Assembly: GCA_021372815.1 (NCBI GenBank) | Contig: JAJFTS010000119.1 | Coordinates: 1-50,377 of the forward strand | Reading direction: 5' to 3' | DNA: 50,377 bases | DNA from: Deltaproteobacteria bacterium | Lineage (GTDB): Bacteria; Desulfobacterota; Syntrophia; Syntrophales; Smithellaceae | Shown here: positions 33,950-44,507 of the stretch, in pieces | Layout of the letters: each line of letters opens with the position of its first letter | How positions within the stretch are numbered: the first letter of the stretch is position 1 | Position numbers and translations under genes: made by a program | Notes under the pieces: model-generated | Database searches by the model: none | The model's input: only the letters and a program-made list of their open reading frames with translations | Told to the model about the DNA's origin: nothing

Positions 33950-35026
33950 ATGAAGAAGAACCACCGCTGTTCGGTCGTAAGAACAATCACCTCCCTTATT
34001 ATCGCCATAGTCTGGCTGGCATTTGCGACTCACGCTGGTGCAGCAGGGATGCAGAAAGCCTATATTTCCGCCCAGGACGGCTCGAAGCTTTATATTGTGG
34101 ACCTGTCCAAGAACATCATTGTCAAGACAATCGATATCTTTACCCCGACACCGCTGGAGAAGGCCCTGCCGCCGAACATAAACGATGTCCTCGCCGTAGG
34201 CAAAAAAATCTTCATGACGGTTCCCGGTCCTGAAATATCGCCTTCGGGGGTCAATGTGATCAAAGTCATTGACAGCCGGACCGACAGTGTCATTGCGACG
34301 CTGAAAACGGACATGACCCCTTCAGGACTGCTCGAGCATAACGGGAAAGTCTACGTGGTCAATCGTTACGGAAGCACTATTCAGGAAATCGATCCGGAAA
34401 CCCTTCGGATCACGAGAACCATACCGTTCCCCGCGCCGAAATCCACAGCCATGAACCCGCCTCTCTTCATGGAAATTGCCAACGGTAAAATCTATCTCCC
34501 CTTTCCCGGCGGCATTTCACGCCCCGGCGGCATCCAGATTCTCGATTTGAAAACGGGCGCGGTCAAGGATTTCATCGATTTCGTTCCCATCAGCAACTAT
34601 GGCCCGTTAGCCATTAAGAAGGTGGGGGAAGACAAGATATACCTGGGAGGCGCCAACAACGTGGCCGTTTTGAATACGAATACGGATAAAATCACCAAGA
34701 TTATATCCATATCGACAAAGGACCCGTATGTGGAGTCTTTCGCCTTTTACAACAACAAGATATACACGGCCAATGGCGTGAGCACGGTGAGCGTGATTGA
34801 TACCCGGAACGATACGTTTATCAAAGAGATCGACATTGGCTTTCACCCCTATGCTTTTCACCTGAAGGCCGGCATCGTTGCCACGGAAAATGAGGTCTAC
34901 GTAGCCGACGCGGGGCGAGGTGTGAAGATCATCGATGTGGCAGCGGACAGGTTGAGCACAACCCTGGCGACGGAAGAGCCCATCGGGGCTATAGCCATCA
35001 TTGGCGATAAGCAGGTTGTCAAGTAA
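33950..35026 (+). CDS. Secreted YncE/YVTN-type beta-propeller protein
   Basis: 358 residues from the ATG at 33950, after TTGGAGG. A TTG 12 bases upstream is not needed. The signal peptide runs to about residue 32 (FATHAGAAG). The mature part is repeats of about 45 residues with the YVTN-style core, for example GSKLYIVDLSKNIIVKTIDI, NVIKVIDSRTDSVIATLKTD and STVSVIDTRNDTFIKEIDIG, predicting a seven-bladed propeller. It is the first gene of the electron-conduit operon, 10 bases before the decaheme cytochrome. It may scaffold the conduit or act as an accessory periplasmic protein. No heme motif is present. Confidence 0.85.
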   Translation: MKKNHRCSVVRTITSLIIAIVWLAFATHAGAAGMQKAYISAQDGSKLYIVDLSKNIIVKTIDIFTPTPLEKALPPNINDVLAVGKKIFMTVPGPEISPSGVNVIKVIDSRTDSVIATLKTDMTPSGLLEHNGKVYVVNRYGSTIQEIDPETLRITRTIPFPAPKSTAMNPPLFMEIANGKIYLPFPGGISRPGGIQILDLKTGAVKDFIDFVPISNYGPLAIKKVGEDKIYLGGANNVAVLNTNTDKITKIISISTKDPYVESFAFYNNKIYTANGVSTVSVIDTRNDTFIKEIDIGFHPYAFHLKAGIVATENEVYVADAGRGVKIIDVAADRLSTTLATEEPIGAIAIIGDKQVVK

Positions 35027-35036
35027 AGGGATATCC

Positions 35037-35951
35037 ATGATGAGAAAGTTCCTGTGCTTTTTTACAGTTGTTTTGATCATTATCTTCCTGACCTTCGTCA
35101 TCTTAAGCGCCGCCGAGAATGATAAAATAAACTACGTCGGGACCAATACCTGCCGTTTATGTCACGAACCCCAGACCCAGTCCCTGATCAGGAGTCTGCA
35201 TTGGAAGAAGGGAATCAAGAACTCTCCTCTCTCCGATAAAGGATGCGAAACATGTCACGGCCCGGGAGCGACTCATGTGCGGGCAGGCGGTGGCGCCAAA
35301 AAGGATTTGGTAACCTTCACAAGATCTGAGCGGCCCGAGGACAAATCGCGTGTCTGTCTGAACTGTCATGAAAATTCACCGTCCATATCTTCCTGGGATG
35401 CAAGCCTCCACAAGAAAAACGATGTGTCCTGTGAAGATTGCCACACCATTCACACCAATAGCCGCCTCAATCTCAAAAACACCCAGCCGGCCATGTGCAC
35501 CTCCTGCCACAAGGAGGTGAGAAGTCAACTAGCCAGGCAATCCCACCACCCCGTGGCCGAGGGAAAAGTCAAATGCACCGATTGCCATACGACTCATGGA
35601 GGTTTCGGCAAACACATGCTTAATGCCGATTCCATCCCGGATCTTTGTTACACGTGTCATGCGGAAAAGAAAGGGCCTTATGCTTTTGAGCATCCGCCGG
35701 TGGCCGAGAACTGCGGCACCTGCCATCAGGTACACGGGAGTAACCACGGCAATCTGCTTGACAGTAAAGTGCCCCAGCTTTGCGAGAGCTGCCACAACAT
35801 CGGTGCGGGGCACACTTCACGGGCTTACACGCAGCAACACGGTTTTTCGGGATTGGCGACGGCAAACAAGAATAAATTCTTTGCCCGGGGATGTCTCAAC
35901 TGCCACGGCAATATCCATGGCAGCAACAGAGATCCTTCCTTTCTCCGATAG
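35037..35951 (+). CDS. Periplasmic decaheme c-type cytochrome (MtrA/DmsE family)
   Basis: 304 residues from the first of two adjacent ATGs at 35037, after AAAGGGA. The N-terminal hydrophobic segment exports or anchors the protein. Ten CxxCH heme-binding motifs are present (CRLCH, CETCH, CLNCH, CEDCH, CTSCH, CTDCH, CYTCH, CGTCH, CESCH, CLNCH). Ten hemes, the size and the neighbouring barrel gene fit the MtrA/DmsE family. In the known model it sits inside the outer-membrane barrel and carries electrons across. It lies 10 bases before the barrel gene. Confidence 0.95.
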   Translation: MMRKFLCFFTVVLIIIFLTFVILSAAENDKINYVGTNTCRLCHEPQTQSLIRSLHWKKGIKNSPLSDKGCETCHGPGATHVRAGGGAKKDLVTFTRSERPEDKSRVCLNCHENSPSISSWDASLHKKNDVSCEDCHTIHTNSRLNLKNTQPAMCTSCHKEVRSQLARQSHHPVAEGKVKCTDCHTTHGGFGKHMLNADSIPDLCYTCHAEKKGPYAFEHPPVAENCGTCHQVHGSNHGNLLDSKVPQLCESCHNIGAGHTSRAYTQQHGFSGLATANKNKFFARGCLNCHGNIHGSNRDPSFLR

Positions 35952-35961
35952 GTGAGCGGCC

Positions 35962-37986
35962 ATGAAATCAAAACTAGCTATTTTCGTCCTGATCGCCGGT
36001 CTCGCCGGGAGTCTCACCGCCGCTTCTTCTGCCTCCTCCCAGGAACCTGAGAAGGAACCATCCCAGGAGCCTGTAATGATGGGCGGGGCGGGCATAGAGG
36101 GACGGCTATATGATGTAAACGGTAACGAAGCGAAATTTCATGAATACTCAGACATCAAATCCGGAGGCGCTTTCGTTAACGCTGATGTTACCTATGTTTC
36201 TCCAAATCACTTTATATGGCTCCAGGTCACCGACCCCGGTTATGACACTCAGCGTTACCGGTTGGAAACAGGGTCTTTCGGAAAATATAAATTCTGGTTC
36301 GACTATAATGAAATTATTCACAATATCACATCCGATGCAAAGACATTCTACTCCGGCGCGGGTACAAACCAACTCACGGGCACTCCGAATACGGAACCCG
36401 CCACATGGCGGGGCGATTTCGATTACTCCACAAAGAGAAAGCGTATCGATGCGGGAATAAAATTCGATCTGGCGCAGCCGTTTTTCTTCAACATCAGTTT
36501 TCCCTATGAGAAAAAAGAAGGCATCAAACCGGCGGGTGTCTCTACAAGCAGTTCCCGGGATGCTGCCCTGGAACTGCCGGAACCGGTCGATTACCGGACA
36601 AGCGGTCTCAGGGTGGACGCCGGATATTCCCTGAAACCCTTTCTTGCATCACTCAGTTACTCCTACGGTGAATTCAGGAATGATGCGCACGATCTGCTTT
36701 ACGACGTTCCCGATGGCTGGACGCCCGGACCGTTATCCCTTCCGCCGGACAGTGAATTTTACAAATTCAATTTCAAAGGGAGTGCCAAGCTCCCCTGGGA
36801 CAGCAAGTTCAATATCAATATCAGCGATGAGAAGACGAAGTCCGATACGTCGAGCTTTACCGATTTCAAGGGCAAGGTTGATACGAGAATTTATGACTTC
36901 ATGGCCTCCACCTACCCTTTCCGCTTCCTCGAAGGAAGAATCTATTACAAGTACTATGAACGGGACAATACATCGACCGGCAGTACGCTCATCAACAGCG
37001 TCCTGGTGCCGACACGCCCCCTTTCTTACGAAATAAACACGTATGGAGCCGAAGCCGGCTTCAGGCTGCCGGCGAAGCTTCATCTGAATGCAGGGTATAA
37101 ATATACCGATACGGAAAGAAGCATCCGCCATGAAACGGACCCCGCCGCAGTTCTGCCGCATAACGAGGACCATATCTTCTTCACGGAACTGAAATGGACC
37201 GGCCTCGATTTTCTGTCGGCCAGACTGGCTTATGAAGGAATGAACCGGAAAGCCGACTACCGGACGGACGCGAGCGAGGACGCGCTGAACCAGCAGTTCG
37301 CATACGCGGCACAGAAGAGGGATACCTTCAAGGCAACCGTCGATCTCTTCCCAATCAATGCATTGAATATGAGTTTTGAGTATCGGTTCAGGAGATCCAA
37401 CTACGACGAAACGATTTTCGGCTATACGGCCGATACAAGAAACGCCGCCGGCTTTACCCTTGATTATTCTTTCCGGAAACTGGCGCGCTTCTTCGGATAC
37501 CTCGACCTGGAAAAGAGGGAGCTGTGGCAACGCGCCCTTCTCGGATCGGATGGATGGGTGTCGAAACAGGATGAAAAAACTTATGCCTGCGGAATCAAGA
37601 CGGACGTCTATGCAATCCCCCAAAAGCTGACCTTCACCCTCCAGTACGATTACCTGAAATCGGACGGGTTCAACGACTTCGATTTCACGAGCGGCGTCCT
37701 GAGCGCCAGCGGCATACCTGACGGCCTTCCCGTCGACATACCGGATTGGGATGATTACACGAAGTCCTCCTTTACCCTCACGGCTGTCTATAACTGGTCG
37801 GAAGCCATCCTGCTGAAAGGCGGATATACTTATGCCCGGTATGATTATACCGACGACCAGTTGAAACATTACCGGTACTACGCCGGCGGGGACGGTTCAA
37901 GCCAGGGGTACCTCACCGGCGCTTACAATGACACATCCTACGAAGCCCATATCGCATTCCTTTCTCTGGTGTACCGGTTCCGCTGA
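35962..37986 (+). CDS. MtrB/PioB-family outer-membrane beta-barrel
   Basis: 674 residues with signal peptide MKSKLAIFVLIAGLAGSLTA. It is made of many alternating strands with charged turns and ends in IAFLSLVYRFR. The family pattern is seen in GIEGRLYDVNGNEAKFHEYSDI at the N-terminus, in repeated YxYxRYDYTD-type strands, and in the overall 26-28-strand size. It should hold the decaheme cytochrome as a sheath. There is no N-terminal CxxC as in Shewanella MtrB. It follows the decaheme gene by 10 bases. Confidence 0.9.
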   Translation: MKSKLAIFVLIAGLAGSLTAASSASSQEPEKEPSQEPVMMGGAGIEGRLYDVNGNEAKFHEYSDIKSGGAFVNADVTYVSPNHFIWLQVTDPGYDTQRYRLETGSFGKYKFWFDYNEIIHNITSDAKTFYSGAGTNQLTGTPNTEPATWRGDFDYSTKRKRIDAGIKFDLAQPFFFNISFPYEKKEGIKPAGVSTSSSRDAALELPEPVDYRTSGLRVDAGYSLKPFLASLSYSYGEFRNDAHDLLYDVPDGWTPGPLSLPPDSEFYKFNFKGSAKLPWDSKFNINISDEKTKSDTSSFTDFKGKVDTRIYDFMASTYPFRFLEGRIYYKYYERDNTSTGSTLINSVLVPTRPLSYEINTYGAEAGFRLPAKLHLNAGYKYTDTERSIRHETDPAAVLPHNEDHIFFTELKWTGLDFLSARLAYEGMNRKADYRTDASEDALNQQFAYAAQKRDTFKATVDLFPINALNMSFEYRFRRSNYDETIFGYTADTRNAAGFTLDYSFRKLARFFGYLDLEKRELWQRALLGSDGWVSKQDEKTYACGIKTDVYAIPQKLTFTLQYDYLKSDGFNDFDFTSGVLSASGIPDGLPVDIPDWDDYTKSSFTLTAVYNWSEAILLKGGYTYARYDYTDDQLKHYRYYAGGDGSSQGYLTGAYNDTSYEAHIAFLSLVYRFR

Positions 37987-38095
37987 TGCGGAGCATCGGC
38001 CGCGGGGCCGCGATCATATCGAACAGGCATGAACAATTATTTTGGAGAGGTGAACCAAGCAACATAAACGGCAGCAAAGTACCAAGGAGGGATTT

Positions 38096-39898
38096 ATGAA
38101 ACCCAGACATTTACTTGTTCTCTTATGGTTGGCGGGCGTCATTGCCACTGGCTGCAGCGGAGGCGGCTCGGACGCCAACGTGGAAACGACGCAGCCGGGC
38201 GATGAGTTTCCCACACTCAATACGGAATCGCAAGTCTGCGCGGGGTGTCATTCGAAGAACGTAGCAGCCGTTTATCTCGATGCGACGGAAACGCCCGTAG
38301 CCGGCTCTCCGACAATCATTCAGGAGTATGCGCGCTCGGTCCACAATACCGAAGTCTTCGCAACTTGCGCCCAGTGCCATAAACCCGCCACAGGTCACCC
38401 CAATCCTACGACGGCGGATGTCAATCCCGATGCGACCGGAACGTGCCTGGACTGCCATTCATTTCTCGCTCTTCCCCACCTGCAGGATAATCCCGCCACC
38501 TTCGATGCTCTTGCCCCCGCCCAGTTTGTCGATCTGGCGCTTACCGGCTACGACACCGGCGCAAAAGGAGGATGCAGAAGCTGCCACAATCCTCACGACA
38601 CAACATCCCGGATCGCCCTGTTTAAAGACTACGTGAATTCTTCCGGACACGGTGACACCCAGGGAGAAGCATGGATTCACTACCGCTGGAAGGGAACCAA
38701 CAGGACGGCATGTCAAAGATGCCATACGACCAGCGGATTTATCTCGCAGGTTACCGGGGGAACGGGCATCGTTGCCTTTGATACGGCGGACAATACGAAA
38801 CAGACGTTGTATTGTAACGGCTGCCATGAGAATTACAGCTATAAGGTGAGGAGCGCGAGCGCGGTCAACGCCGTATACCAAAGCGGGACGTCCACTGATC
38901 CCATTTACGGAACCTTCAGTGACGCTTCAGACCCGAACCCCGTCATCGATCCGGTCACCGGCTCCCAGACAGCAGCCAATACATTCCCGAATATCGGCAA
39001 GTCGAATCTTTGCCTGAACTGCCACTCAGCCAGAACGATCGGCGACAACATCAAAAAAACGGCGATCAACGCCGCATATGATTTCAAGAATCTCGGTTTC
39101 ATCAATTCCCATTATCTCACAGGAGGAGCCATTGTGTATGCGGTAGGCGGGTATGAATTCGCGGGCCAGACGTATGCCAATCCGTCCTATTATGCACACA
39201 ATCAGATAGGCACCAGTCTGCAGCCCGCGACGGGAACGGGCGGCCCCTGCGTCGGATGCCACATGACGCCGGCAAGACATACCTTCAAGGGTTGGACGAA
39301 AGATTCAGCGACGGAAAAGTTGACGGCCATTGTCAGCCGTGCCTGTATCACATGCCATTCGGAAATAACCGCCGAGGGAATGAACGAGGAAAATGAACGG
39401 TTCCAAGCAGCACTGGCCGCACTCGAAGCACAACTCGGCATGACAGGCTTCTATTTCTCTCCGAACAACCCGTACTTTTTCACGGCGCCATATGATCCGA
39501 CATACATCGAGCCTACAGACGCCTGCCCGACGAATAACCTTGCGGTCTTGAACTGGCAGACCGGCGGCACCGTCGTTCGAACATGGAATACCACTACAAA
39601 GAAGTGCGTCATTTCTGTTGGTGTTTCCGGCACGGATGGTACGGGTGAGAAGAACATGGGTGCAGCGTACAACCTAAATCTCCTCATCCATGATCCGGGC
39701 GCCTATACCCACAACCGGCTGTATGCAAAGCGTCTGATCTGGGATTCTATCGACTGGGCGGATGACGAAACGATGAACAACAGCGTCATAGCAACGCTAG
39801 ATGCCTTAGTCACGGCGGGCAAGTTGACTTCGGCCCAGAGGGATAGCGTCGTTGCTTATTATACCCCGAGTTCGGGGCCTCCGCCGGCAAGGCCTTAA
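38096..39898 (+). CDS. Surface-type nine-heme c-type cytochrome lipoprotein
   Basis: 600 residues. The lipoprotein signal ends VIATGCSGGG (Cys20). Nine CxxCH motifs are present (CAGCH, CAQCH, CLDCH, CRSCH, CQRCH, CNGCH, CLNCH, CVGCH, CITCH), all in the first 430 residues. Distal His residues such as HNTEVFATC and GHGDTQGEAW may be ligands. The last 170 residues lack hemes (YFFTAPYDPTYIEPTDAC). By position it is the outer-surface electron-transfer partner of the conduit (OmcA/MtrC or Geobacter-type role), but the fold is not assigned. The 109-base gap from the barrel gene contains AGGAGG before the ATG. The final residues are proline-rich (PSSGPPPARP). Confidence 0.88.
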   Translation: MKPRHLLVLLWLAGVIATGCSGGGSDANVETTQPGDEFPTLNTESQVCAGCHSKNVAAVYLDATETPVAGSPTIIQEYARSVHNTEVFATCAQCHKPATGHPNPTTADVNPDATGTCLDCHSFLALPHLQDNPATFDALAPAQFVDLALTGYDTGAKGGCRSCHNPHDTTSRIALFKDYVNSSGHGDTQGEAWIHYRWKGTNRTACQRCHTTSGFISQVTGGTGIVAFDTADNTKQTLYCNGCHENYSYKVRSASAVNAVYQSGTSTDPIYGTFSDASDPNPVIDPVTGSQTAANTFPNIGKSNLCLNCHSARTIGDNIKKTAINAAYDFKNLGFINSHYLTGGAIVYAVGGYEFAGQTYANPSYYAHNQIGTSLQPATGTGGPCVGCHMTPARHTFKGWTKDSATEKLTAIVSRACITCHSEITAEGMNEENERFQAALAALEAQLGMTGFYFSPNNPYFFTAPYDPTYIEPTDACPTNNLAVLNWQTGGTVVRTWNTTTKKCVISVGVSGTDGTGEKNMGAAYNLNLLIHDPGAYTHNRLYAKRLIWDSIDWADDETMNNSVIATLDALVTAGKLTSAQRDSVVAYYTPSSGPPPARP

Positions 39899-39912
39899 GA
39901 ATACGGGCACAT

Positions 39913-39971
39913 AACACTTAATTAACGGAAAAACCGGATTGTCCAATCAGTTTGGACAATGGCAGAGCAGG
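39913..39971 (+). repeat. Hairpin repeat family 2, copy d
   Basis: AACACTTAATTAAC start, hairpin TTGTCCAA (39939-39946), loop TCAGT, TTGGACAA (39952-39959), then TGGCAGAGCAGGA. Relative to the other copies both arms have changed together, keeping the pairing. It sits 14 bases after the cytochrome lipoprotein stop. Confidence 0.85.
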
Positions 39972-40095
39972 AATCCGTCTTTTTAAGCGACCAACTTTCT
40001 TCTTGATTATTGAACGATACTAAAATAAACAACATAAATAATTCTTTTAAAGGTATGCGTACCATGGCACTTCGTGCCTGGTATAATTTGACTTA

Positions 40096-40138
40096 CAAAT
40101 TTCACTATGCTTCGCTTGTGAAATTTGAGTCTCATTAA
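40096..40138. repeat. Hairpin repeat family 3, copy A
   Basis: A perfect 10-bp stem CAAATTTCAC (40096-40105) with GTGAAATTTG (40118-40127), followed by AGTCTCATTA. Three related copies lie at the right edge of the window (50209-50375). It overlaps the sequence just before the helicase gene. Confidence 0.6.
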
Positions 40139-40160
40139 AAATCAAGGACTCATTATCATT

Positions 40161-41621
40161 ATGGCAGAAAACAACGAAACAGATTCAAAGGATATTCAAC
40201 CGGATGATGTTCTGCCGGAAATTTCGGTGGAACAGCTCTCCGATGTAATGCGCGACGCCTGCGACCGCGCCGGATGGAAAAGCCTGGTACCCGTGCAGGC
40301 CAAGTCCATTCCTTATTTTTTAGCGGGCCGCGACATGATGGTGCAGTCCCGCACCGGCAGCGGGAAAACCGGCGCCTACATTCTGCCTATTATAGAGAAA
40401 ATTAACGCTCAGCAAAATTTTGCCCAGGCCCTCGTTCTTGTTCCCACCCGCGAACTGGCTCTTCAAGTATCCAGAGAAGCCGAAATGCTGACAAATGGAA
40501 CAAATATAAAAATAGCTGTAGTTTATGGAGGTGTGGGCTACAACGCACAGTTGGAAGCTTTTCGCGGCGGCGCTCAGATTGTGGTCGGCACGCCGGGACG
40601 GATTCTGGATCATCTGCTGAAAAATACTTTGTCTCTTGACCATCTGAAAATTTTGATTTTCGATGAAGCCGACCGGATGTTGTCCATGGGTTTTTATCCC
40701 GATATGGTAAAAATCCGCAAATACATCCCTTCGAATAAAATACTCAGCTCCATGTTTTCCGCGACTTTTCCGCCGCAGGTAATTCGTTTATCCGATCAAT
40801 TCCTGCATAAATCTAAATTATTGAGTTTGAGCGGCAATCAGGTACATATCGCTGAAATCGAGCACATTTATTATGTAGTCCCCGGCATGCGCAAAGACAG
40901 GTCGCTCGTCCGCATTATCGAAATCGAAAATCCCTCTTCGGCTATTATTTTCTGCAACACCAAAGACACCGTGCATTATCTTTCGGTCGTACTCAAACGT
41001 TTCGGTTACGATGCTGATGAACTCAGTTCCGATCTTGCCCAGAACATGCGGGAGAAGGTCATGGCGCGCGTGCGGCGCGGCGCTCTTAGATTCCTTGTCG
41101 CAACCGATGTTGCCGCCCGTGGGATCGATATTCCCGATTTGTCCCATGTTATTCAATATGAGCCGCCGGAAGACCCGGAAGCCTATATTCACCGGGCCGG
41201 GCGCACAGGACGCATGGGCTCAAGCGGCGTGGCGATTTCACTGGTCGCCGAAATGGAAAAATTCAAACTGCAGAGCATTGCCCGTTATTATAACATTAAT
41301 ATGCAGGAACGTCTTTTACCCGATGATGAAGAACTGGAAAGGGTTGTCTCCGAAAGGATCACAGCGCTTCTGGAAGCAAAACTTCGCGCCCGTGATAATC
41401 TGCAAATTGAACGAATGCAGCGTTTCTTGCCGTTGGCGCACAATTTAGCGCAATCGGAAGAAGAACTTTCGTTGATTACCATGCTACTGGATGATTATTA
41501 TCAGTTATCGCTGCACGCGCCTCCTGCTTCGACTGCCGATATTGATCAGGAACAAGGTTCCGGACAAAAGAAAAAAGGCAAACCAAGGTCAAGAAATAAA
41601 AAAAGGAATCAAAATACTTAA
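40161..41621 (+). CDS. DEAD-box ATP-dependent RNA helicase
   Basis: About 486 residues from the ATG at 40161. Motifs in order: Q-motif region VPVQAKSIPYF, Walker A SRTGSGKTGA, PTRELALQVS, TPGRILDH, DEADRMLSMGF, SAT, the helicase C segment SAIIFCNTKDT, ATDVAARGIDIPDLSHVI and HRAGRTGRMG. The C-terminal tail ends in a basic stretch (KKKGKPRSRNKKRNQ) that may bind RNA. It should unwind RNA duplexes in ribosome assembly or mRNA decay, often a cold-related role. A start 12 codons upstream is possible, but AAGGA sits closer to this one. Confidence 0.95.
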   Translation: MAENNETDSKDIQPDDVLPEISVEQLSDVMRDACDRAGWKSLVPVQAKSIPYFLAGRDMMVQSRTGSGKTGAYILPIIEKINAQQNFAQALVLVPTRELALQVSREAEMLTNGTNIKIAVVYGGVGYNAQLEAFRGGAQIVVGTPGRILDHLLKNTLSLDHLKILIFDEADRMLSMGFYPDMVKIRKYIPSNKILSSMFSATFPPQVIRLSDQFLHKSKLLSLSGNQVHIAEIEHIYYVVPGMRKDRSLVRIIEIENPSSAIIFCNTKDTVHYLSVVLKRFGYDADELSSDLAQNMREKVMARVRRGALRFLVATDVAARGIDIPDLSHVIQYEPPEDPEAYIHRAGRTGRMGSSGVAISLVAEMEKFKLQSIARYYNINMQERLLPDDEELERVVSERITALLEAKLRARDNLQIERMQRFLPLAHNLAQSEEELSLITMLLDDYYQLSLHAPPASTADIDQEQGSGQKKKGKPRSRNKKRNQNT

Positions 41622-41867
41622 AAGCAGGCAATAATCCTATCAAAAGGATTTTTCCGTAAAAGTCTTTTTTGTGAATATCAGTCATTATTTTTCCTGGTTT
41701 AAAAATCAGCAAATTTTCTCTTTTATTCCAATATTTTACAAAATACGGCAATAAATAAGGCAAACCTTCGACCGTTGAAAAATAAACGAAATTTTCTTGA
41801 GTAAAAATTTTAATGCTGATATGAGTACAAACAGGTTTTAAAAAATTTACTTTAAGGATGTTTAATT

Positions 41868-42995
41868 ATGCAAAACCCTAATTTTAGTTCCGGTCCCTGC
41901 AGTAAGAGGCCAGCGTGGAGTATAGACGCGCTGAAGAGCGCGCCGGTCGGCCGCTCACACCGTTCCGCTCTGGGAAAAGAAAGAATCGTTAAAGCCATCA
42001 ACGATACGAGAAAAATCTTAAATATTCCGGCAGATTACCTTGTGGGCATCCTTCCGGCTTCAGATACCGGCGCTTTTGAATGCGCCATGTGGTCACTTTT
42101 AGGTCCCAAACCGGTTACCGTTCTGGTCTGGGAGAGTTTTTCCAATGGCTGGGCAACCGATGTCAACAAACAGCTTAAACTCAAACCGACCATTATCAAA
42201 GCCGACTACGGCAAGATTCCCGATCTTTCCAAAGTTGATTGGAAAACAGACGTGGTTTTCGTAGCCAACGGCACAACCAGCGGCGTGAGAATTCCCGATT
42301 GGAACTGGATTCCCGCCGAACGCGAAGGCTTGTCCCTCTGCGATGCCACCAGTTTCGCTTTCGCCAATGAAATCGACTGGAGCAAAATCGATGTCTTGAC
42401 GTTCTCCTGGCAGAAATGTCTGGGCGGCGAAGCCGCGCACGGCATGATGATTCTGAGCCCCAAAGCCATCGCCCGCCTCGAATCCTACGATCCGGCCTGG
42501 CCGATGCCCAAGATTTTCCGCCTGAAAAAAGGCGACAAGATCAACAAGGCAATTTTTGACGGCGACGTCATCAACACGCCCTCCATGCTCTGCGTGGAAG
42601 ATTATCTGGACGCTCTGGATTGGGCAGGCAAATTCGGTATTGACGGCCTGATCAAGAAAAGCAAAGCCAATCTGCAGGTTGTGGCCGACTGGGTCGCCAA
42701 AAACGACTGGATTGAATTCCTGGCCGACGATCCCAAAGTCCGCTCCAATACGTCTGTCTGCCTGAACGTGATTCATCCCAAAGTCAAAGCAATGGACGAA
42801 GACGTAAAGAGCAAGTTCCTGAAGAGCATTACCTCCGATCTGAGCAAGAAAAACATCGCTCATGATATAAATTCCTATAAGGAAGCACCGGCTGGTTACC
42901 GCTTCTGGTGCGGACCGACAATCGAGGAGGCTGATCTGAAAGCGGCGCTTGCCGAACTGGAAAAGGTTTTCAACGAAAAAGTTAAAAGCCTTTAA
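41868..42995 (+). CDS. serC: Phosphoserine aminotransferase (SerC, Methanosarcina-type subfamily)
   Basis: A 375-residue PLP enzyme converting 3-phosphohydroxypyruvate and glutamate to phosphoserine. The start MQNPNFSSGPCSKRPAW and the GRSHRSALGK segment match the subfamily, distinct from the E. coli SerC type. The PLP Lys lies in TFSWQKCLGGEAAHG (about residue 185), and VANGTTSGVRIPDW supplies phosphate-group contacts. The ATG follows AAGGATG. It ends 25 bases before purA, so the two are likely cotranscribed. The 246-base gap before it shows nothing clear. Confidence 0.93.
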   Translation: MQNPNFSSGPCSKRPAWSIDALKSAPVGRSHRSALGKERIVKAINDTRKILNIPADYLVGILPASDTGAFECAMWSLLGPKPVTVLVWESFSNGWATDVNKQLKLKPTIIKADYGKIPDLSKVDWKTDVVFVANGTTSGVRIPDWNWIPAEREGLSLCDATSFAFANEIDWSKIDVLTFSWQKCLGGEAAHGMMILSPKAIARLESYDPAWPMPKIFRLKKGDKINKAIFDGDVINTPSMLCVEDYLDALDWAGKFGIDGLIKKSKANLQVVADWVAKNDWIEFLADDPKVRSNTSVCLNVIHPKVKAMDEDVKSKFLKSITSDLSKKNIAHDINSYKEAPAGYRFWCGPTIEEADLKAALAELEKVFNEKVKSL

Positions 42996-43011
42996 ACCTG
43001 TTAAAGTATAG

Positions 43012-44325
<1,314 letters not shown>

Positions 44326-44344
44326 CTTCATACCGTAAAAAAGC

Positions 44345-44373
44345 TTGACACATTCAAAACTTGTTGTTAATAG
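44345..44373 (+). promoter_or_regulatory. Probable tRNA-Lys promoter
   Basis: TTGACA (44345-44350), a 17-base spacer, and TAATAG (44368-44373). The start would lie about 20 bases before the tRNA. The -10 is weak. Confidence 0.5.
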
Positions 44374-44400
44374 GGCACGCCTTGAAAATTTAAGAGACGT

Positions 44401-44475
44401 GGGCTGTTAGCTCAGCGGTAGAGCAGTGGACTTTTAATCCATTGGCCGTGGGTTCAATCCCCACACAGCCCACCA
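44401..44475 (+). tRNA. tRNA-Lys (anticodon UUU)
   Basis: The acceptor stem GGGCTGT pairs with ACAGCCC, then discriminator A and an encoded CCA end. The D-loop is AGCTCAGCGGTAGAGC, the anticodon arm TGGACTTTTAATCCA with TTT, and the T-arm GTGGGTTCAATCCCCAC. All canonical tRNA elements are present. It is followed by a strong terminator. Confidence 0.97.
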
Positions 44476-44480
44476 AAATC

Positions 44481-44507
44481 AAGGGGTTACGCGAGTAACC
44501 CCTTTTT
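44481..44507 (+). terminator. Intrinsic terminator after tRNA-Lys
   Basis: AAGGGGTTAC (44481-44490), loop GCGA, GTAACCCCTT (44494-44503ff) and a run of T. A textbook rho-independent terminator. Confidence 0.92.

Noticed and set aside
36733-37869. 378-codon frame on the minus strand opposite the MtrB-like gene
   Set aside because: Antisense to a well-supported barrel gene; no signal peptide or domain seen.
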